DNA of 64,000 nucleotides from Salticus scenicus. Lineage: Eukaryota > Arthropoda > Arachnida > Araneae > Salticidae. Positions 12,036-25,562 of this stretch are shown piece after piece. The stretch covers positions 271,726,993 through 271,790,992 of the forward strand of contig OZ005656.1 in NCBI GenBank assembly GCA_963930645.1, in the 5' to 3' direction. Both the position numbers and the translations under genes were made by a program. Numbering within the stretch: the first letter of the stretch is position 1; each line of letters opens with the position of its first letter. Under the pieces are notes generated by a model. It was not told the origin of the DNA, searched no databases, and saw only the letters and a list, made by a program, of their open reading frames with translations.

Positions 12036-13559
12036 TAGTTATCATCTTGGACGAGGGGGCTGTTGCCACCGGAAGAATAGAAACTTTTAAGCGTTGCCAC
12101 CGGAAGACTAGAAACTTTGACTATCATCTTGGATGAGAAGTTTGGTGGTGCCATCTATCGGGAGAAGGGGAATTTTGAGGAGTTAGATTTATTTTCATAA
12201 ATTTCGGGACTTAGTATTTTTTGTGGAATTTCAAGGAGTTAGATTTATTTTCATAAATTTCGGACTTAGTATTTTTTTTCACAATTTCGGAGACTTAGCA
12301 TTTTTCGCAATGCACAGCGAAGTTGATTGACTGAAACAAAGGTAGATGAGTATTATATAGTTAAAAACATTTAATGAATGGTATAGACTTTAATATTTAG
12401 GTGTTGCCACCGGAAGAATAGAAACTTTTGAAGAGTTGTCATTCGGGGATTATAAATTGATTACAAAATTAAATAGAAATTTTCCTATGTATTTCAGGGA
12501 ATTTGACAAAATAAAACAAAGGGTTGCTGTGTATTATAGAATTAAAAACAGGGCATAGACATTAAAATTTAGGTGTTGCCATTGGAAGAGTATAAGTAAT
12601 TTCCGGTGGGACTTAACATTTTTGACTGAATGAAACAATGAATGACTGAAGTTAATTAACATCAGTAACAATTTATGAGTATTTTAGAAACTTTGCATTT
12701 TTAGAGATTAAAAATATATTGTGTTAAGATAATAAATAAGGAATTTAAATAGGAGTTCATACTTTTAGTGATGTCATTGTAAATTTATATTAAGAAATTT
12801 TTACAGAATTAAATAGAAATTTTCGTATTTTGTGGATTAACACATAGAATTAAAAGCAAAACAAATAATAAATAATAATTTAACATTCATTAAAAATGTA
12901 AGACACTTAAAAATTCTAACTTTATTTTAACACTAAATAAGTTTCACTTTTTAAATTTATTTAGACTATCTTAGAAATAATATTATTACATTCGTTAAAA
13001 ATTGAACACACATGCACTTTTAAAAATTACTATCATATAAATTAAACTAAATATAATAAAAATTATGTAAATTAAACTTTATATTCTCACTAAATAAGTT
13101 TAACATTTCTTTAAACTCTATCTTACATTCGTTAAAAATTTAACACAAGTTTTTAATCAGTTAATAAATTTTGTATACGGTTATGTTATATAAACTAAAT
13201 ATAATAAAAATTATATAAAACACATACTGTTATTTAAGCTCTAACTTTGAAATACTATTTTTACATTCTTTAAAAATTGAACACACATACACTTTAAAAA
13301 AATTACTATCATATAAATGAAACTAAATATAATAGAAATTATATAAAACACATACTGTTATTTATGCTATAACTAAACAAATACGATAAACAAAAGTTTC
13401 AAAATCAGTAAATGATGATATATATGTTATAAATTAAACTAAATACAATAAATTTTATATACAATAAAGTTATATACTAAACTAAATAAAATAAAAATTA
13501 GATAAATTAAACTTTATATTCTCACTAAATAAGTTTCACATTTATTTAAACTCTAACTT

Positions 13560-14270
13560 ACATTCGTTAAAAATTGAGAACATGCACTTCAAAAAATTAC
13601 TATCATATAATTTAAAAAAAAATTACTATCATATAATAATATTAATCTAAAAAATGCATAAAAAGATATACAGTAAAGTTATAAATTAAAAAAATTACTA
13701 TCATATAAAATTATTAATCTAAAAAATTGCTTACAAAGACATGCAGTAAAATTATAAATAAAGAAAAAAGAAAATTACTATCATATAATAATATTAATCT
13801 AAAAAGAAAAATGCTCACATAGTTTTAAATCAACAATTAAATTTTATATACAGTAAAATTATAAATTAAAAAAAAATTACTGTTATATAATAATATTAAT
13901 TTAAAAAAAAAACTATTATATAATAATATTAATTAAAAAAAATGCATACAAAGATATACAGTAAAGTTATAAATTAAAAAAAAATTACTATCATATAATA
14001 ATATTAATTTAAAAAATGCATAAAAAGATATACAGTAAAATTCTAAAATAAATAAATAAAATAAAATAAAAATAAAAATAAAAAATGACTATCATATAAT
14101 AATATTAATTTAAAAAATGCATAAAAAGATATACAGTAAAATTATAAAATAAATAAATAAAATAAAATAAAATAAAAATAAAAAATGACTATCATATAAT
14201 AATATTAATTAAAAAAATACATACAATGTTTAAAATCAACAATTAAATTTTACATATATTATAATTAACT
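13560..14270. repeat. AT-rich tandem repeats in the left arm
   Basis: About ten copies of a unit containing CTATCATATAATAATATT, then ATGCATAAAAAGATATACAG, then a poly-A-rich stretch, at spacings of roughly 40-125 bp. The array is mirrored at about 23190-23880. Runs of AATAAATAAATAAAATAAAA type lie within it. Confidence 0.75.
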
Positions 14271-16108
14271 AAACTTTATGTTGTTACTATTAAATTTATC
14301 CTAACACGAAAATTTTAAAACTTTACATAAATTTTCTACACATTAAAGTTACATAAACTAAATAAAATTATATAAATTAAACTTTATATTCTCACTAAAT
14401 AAGTTTAACATTTATTCAAGTTTAACACAGTAATATAATTCATACTATCTTAGTTGATTTAAATGAAACAGGTAAATACTTTTAAACTTGAACTAATAAA
14501 AATAAGTTCTTTTTTATAAAATAATAAAAAGGATTAGTTATATTTAAACACTATCAGTTACTAAAAGTTATTTTGTATTAAACATTTCTATTTAAAATTT
14601 TGAAATAAATTGCATAAAAATTCAATGCATCATTTTAAATGAAAATAAACAGTTTCCTTAAAAACAGATAATACGGAATATTCCATGAGTCATAGTTATC
14701 ACTTGCAACGGAAAACCCATACACTTGATGAATCATGTGCAATATACGCAGTGGAATCGTGCCTAATAGTAACCCACACTATCTCATATAAAGATTAAGT
14801 TAAAATCATTAAAACAATACAGCGAATAATTAGGAAATGCAATAATTTTTTCACAAAGCATATCATACAATGAGTTTTAAACGATTATTACCTACCTATC
14901 ACTTAAACGGTATTTAAATAAATAAATACATATAAAAGTAAGTTATAGTTAAGCAATGAAAATTCGTTTGTGAAAGAAGTTTTATATATATATTCCAAAA
15001 TTTAGTTTTACTCAGATAATTTCTGAACATATACAAGTTAAATGAAAACTTTTGTAGGTTTTATTTAAGCAGTAAATATTCGTTTGGGAAAGTAGTTTGA
15101 TATGTTATGCAAAATTTAGTTTTAATTAAACAAAAAAAGTTTTTTGTGTAACAATAAAAAAAAGTTTGCACTATAACAATAAAAAAATTTATAAGTAAAT
15201 ACCAATAAAAAATATTTGTTAAATTGATTTATCTCTTTTCAATAAATCAATAAAAATTGTCTTGTGTAATGTTTGTAAAGTAATAAATGTTATGTTTTAA
15301 TAAAAATTCTATTATAAATGTTATATTTTAATAAAATTTCTATTATAAATAAATTTACTAGAGTATACATATTAAGATATTACGCATAGAGTAGAGATAC
15401 TTATCAAGTTTATTAAATTATCAAATAGTAATAATAAATTATGAAACTTACTTAAAATTGAAGAAATTTCTCTCTAGCGAAATGCAACCTTCATTCACAC
15501 GCAAATGCGACAAACTGTTTATCACTACACCTTGACTCACGTACAGATAAGAAGAGTGATGAATCATACCTATCTTAGAAGACGTTAGAGTTCTGTGTTT
15601 TCAGAATAATATAAAATAGTTTATAAGGATCATTTATTTAAATAATCCATTGAGAGGTGAACTTTGCAATTAACCTGTTAAAATGCGTTTTTTAAAATTA
15701 TGCTAAGAAAATAATGAGTTCAAAACAGAATTATTTTACGATAAGTCGCGCTTTATATATTTAATAAAATATAAGTGTAATTTTTAATGAAATATTTTAA
15801 AATCACTTAATAGGATAAAATTAAAAACAGAAATCTTATTGTTTTAGTAATTATTTACGCTAGTTATAAAACTATCTATAAGTAATCATATAGCAAGAGA
15901 GATTTTTGTATAATAACTATATACTATTTTAATATATGCATTAGATCGCAGGGTAAAATTTTCAACTTATTTATACGGATTGAAGTAATAAAAATTACTC
16001 ATTTACATAACTGCTAAATTTTATAAGTTGAATATATGATTTAAAATACTAAACAATAATCCTTATGAGAGAATTTGGGTGACACTATCACAGAAAGAAT
16101 TTATCCTT

Positions 16109-17054
16109 TACAATAAGATTTGCTCAGAATGTCTAAGTGAAAATAACTTACCGTGAGGTCAGTGAGTCATGCAGTTGTAATGAAATTCATTGTTTTTAGT
16201 TAGTGACTGATTAAACTTCTAATGGGACAATTATTTTTACTAGCACATAAATGTAAATTTTTATATTATTCCTGTATATATAAAATTTTAAATAATTCAT
16301 TAAATGTTAAACTTTGCATTTAATCGATTAAATAAATAAAGTTTTACTAAAATATAAGTGTAATTTTTTAATGAAAAGGTTTGAAATCACTTTAACTTTA
16401 TAAGAAAAAAACTAAAAAGAGGTTTTAAAATCACTTAATAGGATAAAATTAAAAACAGAAATCTTATTGTTTTAGTAATTATTTTATCAAGTTATAATTC
16501 TAAGTAATAAACTATCTATAAATAATCGGAAATCAAGAGAGATTTTTGTATAATAACTATATATTATTTTAATATATGCATTACAATAAGATTTGCTCAG
16601 AATGTCTAAGTGAAAATAACTTACCGTGAATCATACTAGAATCATGCAGTTGTATTGAAATTCATTGTTTTTAGTTAATGACTGATTAAACTTCTAATGA
16701 GACAATTATTTTTACTAGCACAAAAATGTAAATTTTTATATTATTCCTGTATATATAAAATTTTAAATAAGTCATTAAGTGTTAAACCTTGCATTTAATC
16801 GATTAAATAAATAAAGTTTTACTAAAATATAAGTGTAATTTTTTTCATGAAAGGTTTTGAAATCACTTTAACTTTATAAGAAAAAACTAAAAAGAGGTTT
16901 TAAAATCACTTAATAGGATAAAATTAAAAATCTTATTGTTTTTAGCAATTATTTTATCTAGTTATAAACTAAGTAATAATTTTTTAAACTATTTATAAGT
17001 GATCGGACAGTAAATATAATAACTATATATTATTTTAATATACGCCTTATAGTT
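16109..17054. repeat. 473-bp tandem duplication unique to the left arm
   Basis: The block starting TTACAATAAGATTTGCTCAG occurs at 16109 and 16582 in the left arm but only once (complement, about 21340) in the right arm. The two left copies differ slightly, for example GTGAGGTCAGTGAG against GTGAATCATACTAG. The duplication or loss happened after the arms became identical. Confidence 0.75.
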
Positions 17055-17458
17055 AAGTCAGTTTTAGAGAAAACCAAGAAAAAATCCCAACGGGTAGATT
17101 GATGAGTTGGAATATTCTATTATACTTAAAGAATCCAGGTACGGAAAAACCGAAATACAATACGCGGAAAAACAGGTGGGATTTTCGGCTAAAACTCCTA
17201 AGCACTGGACGGTAAACATAACACACGGTAAAACAACCTACTCACACGACGGTCAAACTAAGAATGAAGGGAAACGTTGAGTTGTAACACCTTATCTACT
17301 AGAGATAAGGACGAATTCTTGGAAAAGCTGAGTCAGCCCTCGTTCTTTCATGTACAACATCTTACGAGAAAGTTCGTGAAGGATGACTCATCGGTGACGA
17401 GTTTGAATAATTTGCATAACCGCTAAATTGTATAAGTGAGAATCTTTTAATGTGAGTA

Positions 17459-20400
17459 TTATAGTAATGATAAATTTATTTCATAATCGATAACTCATTT
17501 ATACATAATCAGGTTCACACCTTATATAAAACAATACTATATTTAAAAGTTTTACTATACAATAAACATTCACATATGGATATTCATAAGGCTTAAGACC
17601 GATTAATAAAACGAGGGTCCTATAAGCGAAATGCATGAGAGACTTTCTAAGGAATCCTAATCTGTATATAAGCGAGTTTTAGAGAAAACCAAGAAAAATA
17701 CCCATTCGATTAAGTCGATGAGTTGAATTAAAACCCAAAACTTTTCCGCTTTAATCATAGAATCGTTCACTAATCACAAGGTTAATGAGACATGCAGTTG
17801 TATTGAAACTTATTGATTACATGTATAAACTTATACCATTAAATATTTAACTGATGGTTCTATAAATGGATTGCTCTGTGTGTGAGTCTTCCTAACTTAT
17901 AGTTAAGCGAGTTTTAGTGAAAACCAAGAAAAACTACAAACGGGTAGATTGTTAAGCTGAATTCGAACCTAGCATTAAACATAGAATCGTTTGATCTTCT
18001 AAAATCCTTATAACAACATGTTTATGAACTTTATAAGAAAATGCTTAATAGGGTTTGCATACGTTAGCTATATTAATTTTTTAACATACATTAAGGTTAG
18101 TGGATGAGTGTCAGGTAATTCATTTAAAACAAAAATATAATAATGGTCGATTGAAACAAAGGGTTTGTAGGTTATAATTATTGGATAAAACGTTATGTGT
18201 TTCGAAACCCCTTCATCAAGATTGGAACAACCGTTTCGAATGATACTCTCCCTTCATCAGATAGACTTAAACTTTTATTTTCTCAGAATGAAACAAAACG
18301 ATAGATGATTTACACTTATTGAAACCCCAACTTATAAATAGTTCGACTTTCATTAAAAATGCAAGTCGCATATACACTTTGAAACAATCAATACATTTTA
18401 TATTATCACTATGCATTAAATAAGTTTCCCATTTAACATTCAAGATGAATTTATTTTTACATTAATTAAAAATTGAACACGTATTAATTTTTAAAATGAC
18501 TATTTTTTAAAAAGTTTTAAAACAGCTAATAAATTTTATAAGCTTTTACAATTAAATAAATTTAGAATATTATGAAAGTTTTCATCACTCGATAAAATTT
18601 TATATAGCCAATAAAAGTTATACACATTATAAATGTAAACTCATAAAGTAAATTTCACACTTAACATTTAAACTCTAGCCAAACAATCTTAAAGTAATTT
18701 TTTATCCCTTTATACATAATCATAAACCTTCTATTTCTATTGTAAAGTGAAGTATGACTCATGCTTTCGTTTCTATTGTAAAGTGAAGTATGACTCATGC
18801 TTTAATTAAAATCTCTAATCAAAATTATAATAAAGTAAAGTTTAGGATACACCTATATATTATAGGTAAATTAATACAGTATAAATATTCATGTTTTTCA
18901 GTTAAGTAAAAAAGTTATATAATTAATTTTACAGAGTACTTAAATAATGTATAAAGTTTCAGAATTTTTTTTTTCTTCTATAGTATGTATATATAAATTT
19001 TTAGTTAGAAAGTTTTTATTAAAATACAATAACCAAAGTTTTGTACGATATTAATAAAATCTTATTGAATTTAGCCATAAAACACCGTAAAGATTTTAGA
19101 CACACATATTTTTATATTGTTTAAATAAAATTTTTAAAATGAAACATTAATGTTATAAAATAATACACTTAGCATGACTCACCGAGTGTGCTATTACATA
19201 AAATTATTTCGCATACATGTAATAACATGTCTGACTTAACTAAATACTGAATTGTCATTGTTTCAGAAAAGGTTGGGACTTACCTTAAAACACGTCCTAC
19301 TCCCTTGGCAGACTTGGAGGAAATGAATGATATGAGACATTCTTATCTATCGATCTCCTAGTCACGTGATCATGACGTCATTCTCTCATCTGTGACGTCA
19401 CCGATTGCTTATCAGTTACCACAACACGCGGGAAATGTCCTTCAGTACGCAGTGAAAAATATTCCACGGACATTACACGAAGCGATTCCATTGTTTATAC
19501 GGTAAATTGAAATATAACACGCGGAAAAAAGATCGACATATGCCGGAGAAACTATACATACTGCCCGATGAAAATAAGCCGCACGGCTAAAGAGATGCTA
19601 GCAGGATGAGAGTCAAACTGCAACTGAAATCTAACGATTTGACAAGGTCTATAAATCTCCCGTGTTGATTAGACTGTTTTGAAGAATGGGTTTTCCCCTC
19701 ACTTAAGCAGAAGGGATGAGTCATAGGTTTTCCCCTCACGTAACCATCTATCGCGAAGATATCTCTTAATTAAGTTTCTTAATTAAAATTATGAAATTTG
19801 ATGTATGTTTTTCAAATATCTCTTAAGTAAGTTTTCTAATTAAAATTATGCAAATTTTATGTTAATCTTTCATTTAATAAGCAAATACACTATTTCATCT
19901 AAACATAGGACGGGGTATGCAACTTAAAAAAATTTTAGAAAAATAAATTCTCCTAGTTAAAGATTTAATAAACAAAAGGTTATGCAAATCTAACTTTTAT
20001 ACAACATAAATAAATTTAATAAGTATAAGCTATTCGATGACTCATCAAACGATGAGTCATCCTAAACATGTCTAAACATGTCTGAACATGAATCTACTTG
20101 AACACTAACATTTTATTGTATAAGCGATAATTACTATATGAATCACAAAGTATACGATGTTGGAAATTAAGTAAACAACACTACTTGATGAAAATTAAGT
20201 TTCTTATAAGTAAACTGATTTTCTAGTTAATAATTAAATTTTTATTCATAATGAATGCAAATTAAGATTCTCATAAGTAAACAATAATAATAAAAATAAC
20301 TTTTTGATTTGAATAATATAAAAAGCATCTCTAAACGAAGTATGAGTTATAAATAACTTATGATAAATTTATTAGAATAATAAATTTTTAGTTTAAACTT

Positions 20401-20463
20401 ATGGCAATAAGTTTTAATAATTAAATCTAATTAAAAAAGTTTAAGTGCCATAAGTTTAAACTA
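17459..20463. other. Unpaired spacer of the giant palindrome
   Basis: About 3.0 kb of AT-rich sequence with no partner arm. It has internal repeats: TTTTAGAGAAAACCAAGAAA-like blocks at about 17675 and 17905 (also in the arm at about 17061), a 36-bp tandem repeat with a TGACTCA word (about 18733-18805), and shared phrases with the arms such as CATGCAGTTGTATTGAAA. Six TGASTCA words lie here. No open frame or RNA gene was recognised. Confidence 0.7.
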
Positions 20464-23400
20464 ACTCACATTAAAAGATTCTCACTTATACAATTTAGCG
20501 TTTATGCAAATTATTCAAACTCGTCACCGATGAGTCATCCTTCACGAACTTTCTCGTAAGATGTTGTACATGAAAGAACGAGGGCTGACTCAGCTTTTCC
20601 AAGAATTCGTCCTTATCTCTAGTAGATAAGGTGTTACAACTCAACGTTTCCCTTCATTCTTAGTTTGACCGTCGTGTGAGTAGGTTGTTTTACCGTGTGT
20701 TATGTTTACCGTCCACTGCTTAGGAGTTTTAGCCGAAAATCCCACCTGTTTTTCCGCGTATTGTATTTCGGTTTTTCCGTACCTGGATTCTTTAAGTATA
20801 ATAGAATATTCCAACTCATCAATCTACCCGTTGGGATTTTTTCTTGGTTTTCTCTAAAACTGACTTAACTATAAGGCGTATATTAAAATAATATATAGTT
20901 ATTATATTTACTGTCCGATCATTTATAAATAGTTTAAAAAATTATTACTTAGTTTATAACTAGATAAAATAATTGCTAAAAACAATAAGTTTTTAATTTT
21001 ATCCTATTAAGTGATTTTAAAACCTCTTTTTAGTTTTTTCTTATAAAGTTAAAGTGATTTCAAAACCTTTCATGAAAAAAATTACACTTATATTTTAGTA
21101 AAACTTTATTTATTTAATCGATTAAATGCAAGGTTTAACACTTAATGACTTATTTAAAATTTTATATATACAGGAATAATATAAAAATTTACATTTATGT
21201 GCTAGTAAAAATAATTGTCCCATTAGAAGTTTAATCAGTCACTAACTAAAAACAATGAATTTCATTACAACTGCATGACTCACTGACCTCACGGTAAGTT
21301 ATTTTCACTTAGACATTCTGAGCAAATCTTATTGTAAAGGATAAATTCTTTCTGTGATAGTGTCACCCAAATTCTCTCATAAGGATTATTGTTTAGTATT
21401 TTAAATCATATATTCAACTTATAAAATTTAGCAGTTATGTAAATGAGTAATTTTTATTACTTCAATCCGTATAAATAAGTTGAAAATTTTACCCTGCGAT
21501 CTAATGCATATATTAAAATAGTATATAGTTATTATACAAAAATCTCTCTTGCTATCTGATTACTTATAGATAGTTTTATAACTAGCGTAAATAATTACTA
21601 AAACAATAAGATTTCTGTTTTTAGTTTTATCCTAATAAGTGATTTTAAAATATTTCATTAAAAATTACACTTATATTTTATTAAATATATAAAGCGCGAC
21701 TTATCGTAAAATAATTCTGTTTTGAACTCATTATTTTCTTAGCATAATTTTAAAAAACGCATTTTAACAGGTTAATTGCAAAGTTCACCTCTCAATGGAT
21801 TATTTAAATAAATGATCCTTATAAACTATTTTATATTATTCTGAAAACACAGAACTCTAACGTCTTCTAAGATAGGTATGATTCATCACTCTTCTTATCT
21901 GTACGTGAGTCAAGGTGTAGTGATAAACAGTTTGTCGCATTTGCGTGTGAATGAAGGTTGCATTTCGCTAGAGAGAAATTTCTTCAATTTTAAGTAAGTT
22001 TCATAATTTATTATTACTATTTGATAATTTAATAAACTTGATAAGTATATCTACTCTATGCGTAATATGTTAATATGTATACTCTAGTAAATTTATTTAT
22101 AATAGAAATTTTATTAAAACATAACATTTATAATAGAAATTTTATTAAAACATAACATTTATTACTTTACAAACATTACACAAGACAATTTTTATTGATT
22201 TATTGAAAAGAGATAAATCAATTTAACAAATATTTTTTATTGGTATTTACTTATAAAGAATTTTTTTAGTGTTATAGTGCAAACCTTTTTTTTATTGTTA
22301 CACAAAAAACTTTTTTTGTTTAATTAAAACTAAATTTTGCATAACATATCAAACTACTTTCCCAAACGAATATTTACTGCTTAAATAAAACCTACAAAAG
22401 TTTTCATTTAACTTGTATATGTTCAGAAATTATCTGAGTAAAACTAAATTTTGGAATATATATATAAAACTTCTTTCACAAACGAATTTTCATTGCTTAA
22501 CTATAACTTACTTTTATATGTATTTATTTATTTAAATACCGTTTAAGTGATAGGTAGTTAATAATCGTTTAAAACTCATTGTATGATATGCTTTGTGAAA
22601 AAATTATTGCATTTCCTAATTATTCGCTGTATTGTTTTAATGATTTTAACTTAATCTTTATATGAGATAGTGTGGGTTACTATTAGGCACGATTCCACAG
22701 CGTATATTGCACATGATTCATCAAGTGTATGGGTTTTCCGTTGCAAGTGATAACTATGACTCATGGAATATTCCGTATTATCTGTTTTTAAGGAAACTGT
22801 TTATTTTCATTTAAAATGATGCATTGAATTTTTATGCAATTTATTTCAAAATTTTAAATAGAAATGTTTAATACAAAATAACTTTTAGTAACTGATAGTG
22901 TTTAAATATAACTAATCCTTTTTATTATTTTATAAAAAAGAACTTATTTTTATTAGTTCAAGTTTAAAAGTATTTACCTGTTTCATTTAAATCAACTAAG
23001 ATAGTATGAATTATATTACTGTGTTAAACTTGAATAAATGTTAAACTTATTTAGTGAGAATATAAAGTTTAATTTATATAATTTTATTTAGTTTATGTAA
23101 CTTTAATGTGTAGAAAATTTATGTAAAGTTTTAAAATTTTCGTGTTAGGATAAATTTAATAGTAACAACATAAAGTTTAGTTAATTATAATATATGTAAA
23201 ATTTAATTGTTGATTTTAAACATTGTATGCATTTTTTAAATTAATATTATTATATGACAGTCATTTTTTATTTTTATTTTATTTTATTTTATTTATTTAT
23301 TTTATAATTTTACTGTATATCTTTTTATGCATTTTTTAAATTAATATTTTTATATGATAGTCATTTTTTATTTTTATTTTTATTTTATTTTATTTATTTA

Positions 23401-25562
23401 TTTTAGAATTTTACTGTATATCTTTTTATGCATTTTTTAAATTAATATTATTATATGATAGTAATTTTTTTTTAATTTATAACTTTACTGTATATCTTTG
23501 TATGCATTTTTTTTTTTTAATTAATATTATTATATAATAGTTTTTTTTTAAATTAATATTATTATATAATAGTAATTTTTTTTTTAATTTATAATTTTAC
23601 TGTATATAAAATTTAATTGTTGATTTAAAACTATGTGAGCATTTTTCTTTTTAGATTAATATTATTATATGATAGTAATTTTCTTTTTTCTTTATTTATA
23701 ATTTTACTGCATGTCTTTGTAAGCAATTTTTTAGATTAATATTATTATATGATAGTAATTTTTTTAATTTATAACTTTACTGTATATCTTTTTATGCATT
23801 TTTTAGATTAATATTATTATATGATAGTAATTTTTTTTTAAATTATATGATAGTAATTTTTTGAAGTGCATGTGCTCAATTTTTAACGAATGTAAGTTAG
23901 AGTTTAAATAAATGTGAAACTTATTTAGTGAGAATATAAAGTTTAATTTATCTAATTTTTATTTTATTTAGTTTAGTATATAACTTTATTGTATATAAAA
24001 TTTATTGTATTTAGTTTAATTTATAACATATATATCATCATTTACTGATTTTGAAACTTTTGTTTATCGTATTTGTTTAGTTATAGCATAAATAACAGTA
24101 TGTGTTTTATATAATTTCTATTATATTTAGTTTCATTTATATGATAGTAATTTTTTAAAAGTGTATGTGTGTTCAATTTTTAAAGAATGTAAAAATAGTA
24201 TTTCAAAGTTAGAGCTTAAATAACAGTATGTGTTTTATATAATTTTTATTATATTTAGTTTATATAACATAACCGTATACAAAATTTATTAACTGATTAA
24301 AAACTTGTGTTAAATTTTTAACGAATGTAAGATAGAGTTTAAAGAAATGTTAAACTTATTTAGTGAGAATATAAAGTTTAATTTACATAATTTTTATTAT
24401 ATTTAGTTTAATTTATATGATAGTAATTTTTAAAAGTGCATGTGTGTTCAATTTTTAACGAATGTAATAATATTATTTCTAAGATAGTCTAAATAAATTT
24501 AAAAAGTGAAACTTATTTAATGTTAAAATAAAGTTAGAATTTTTAAGTGTCTTACATTTTTAATGAATGTTAAATTATTATTTATTATTTGTTTTGCTTT
24601 TAATTCTATGTGTTAATCCACAAAATACGAAAATTTCTATTTAATTCTGTAAAAATTTCTTAATATAAATTTACAATGACATCACTAAAAGTATGAACTC
24701 CTATTTAAATTCCTTATTTATTATCTTAACACAATATATTTTTAATCTCTAAAAATGCAAAGTTTCTAAAATACTCATAAATTGTTACTGATGTTAATTA
24801 ACTTCAGTCATTCATTGTTTCATTCAGTCAAAAATGTTAAGTCCCACCGGAAATTATTTATACTCTTCCAATGGCAACACCTAAATTTTAATGTCTATGC
24901 CCTGTTTTTAATTCTATAATACACAGCAACCCTTTGTTTTATTTTGTCAAATTCCCTGAAATACATAGGAAAATTTCTATTTAATTTTGTAATCAATTTA
25001 TAATCCCCGAATGACAACTCTTCAAAAGTTTCTATTCTTCCGGTGGCAACACCTAAATATTAAAGTCTATACCATTCATTAAATGTTTTTAACTATATAA
25101 TACTCATCTACCTTTGTTTCAGTCAATCAACTTCGCTGTGCATTGCGAAAAATGCTAAGTCTCCGAAATTGTGAAAAAAAAATACTAAGTCCGAAATTTA
25201 TGAAAATAAATCTAACTCCTTGAAATTCCACAAAAAATACTAAGTCCCGAAATTTATGAAAATAAATCTAACTCCTCAAAATTCCCCTTCTCCCGATAGA
25301 TGGCACCACCAAACTTCTCATCCAAGATGATAGTCAAAGTTTCTAGTCTTCCGGTGGCAACGCTTAAAAGTTTCTATTCTTCCGGTGGCAACACCCCCCT
25401 CGTCCAAAATGATAACTAAGTAGTGTAAAAAGGACATGTTGACCGACACGGTGGTGGCGCGGAGGCGCGCTCGTGGGACGGTGGGTCAGGGTGGAGGCGC
25501 TCTCCACCCTGACCCACCGTCCCACCACCACCGTGTCGGTGAACTGTCCTTTTTACACTACT
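20464..25562 (-). repeat. Right arm of the giant palindrome
   Basis: Inverted copy of 11893-17458, starting at ACTCACATTAAAAGATTCTC and ending at the right terminus. It lacks the second copy of the 473-bp block found in the left arm. Differences from the left arm are otherwise scattered single bases and small length changes in homopolymers. Confidence 0.88.
25419..25562. repeat. Right terminal nested hairpin of the palindromic element
   Basis: The complement of 11893-12035, with the same arrangement of inner hairpins (both ends in the same configuration) and one extra base near 25442. The apparent reading frames at 25473-25739 and 11813-12136 are by-products of this GC-rich palindrome. Confidence 0.85.

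Larger units (their letters stand above)
11893..17458 (+). repeat. Left arm of the giant palindrome
   Basis: It is colinear, as inverted complement, with 20464-25562. Samples at about 12110-12180, 14640-14760, 15895-16110 and 17080-17450 match the other arm with only scattered differences. It is about 467 bp longer than the right arm because a roughly 473-bp block is present twice (starting at 16109 and again at 16582). It contains no readable protein. Confidence 0.88.
14686..22763. promoter_or_regulatory. Cluster of 16 TGASTCA (bZIP/AP-1-type) words
   Basis: TGACTCA or TGAGTCA starts at 14686, 15533, 16163, 17329, 17384, 18755, 18791, 19175, 19717, 20038, 20053, 20531, 20586, 21276, 21906 and 22757. 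Ten are mirror pairs in the arms; six are in the spacer. Nine extend to ATGASTCAT, and two read GCTGASTCAGC, the core of a Maf-type site. By base composition about one would be expected in 8 kb, and I noticed only three in the other 50 kb. In animals TGASTCA is bound by Jun/Fos-type and related bZIP proteins. Any regulatory role here is inference. Confidence 0.5.
11893..25562. mobile_element. Giant palindromic non-coding element, 13.67 kb
   Basis: The ends read AGTAGTGTAAAAAGGACA and its exact complement. The 6-bp sequence AGCGTG flanks both sides (11887-11892 and 25563-25568), and the empty target is represented by a related unit at about 32780-32800 (...AAAATGTGACAGAATCAG). The left arm (11893-17458) and the right arm (20464-25562) are inverted copies, identical over long sampled stretches, around a 3.0-kb spacer. 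No frame over about 90 codons exists, and those present lie in the terminal hairpins. A 6-bp duplication and 5'-AG ends are known for Polinton/Maverick elements, but arms this long and the lack of genes are not typical; Dada and IS3EU also make 6-7 bp duplications. It is best described as a non-autonomous element of uncertain superfamily, recently inserted given the arm identity. Confidence 0.85.

Noticed and set aside
11813..12136. Overlapping reading frames on both strands at the ends of the giant element (also 25473-25739)
   Set aside because: They run through a GC-rich palindrome, so opposite strands give near-mirror peptides; there is no domain and no codon bias.
11893..25562. The palindrome as an assembly or hairpin-read artefact
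   Set aside because: It has matching termini, a 6-bp target duplication, a related empty target, an unpaired 3-kb spacer and a copy-number difference between arms.
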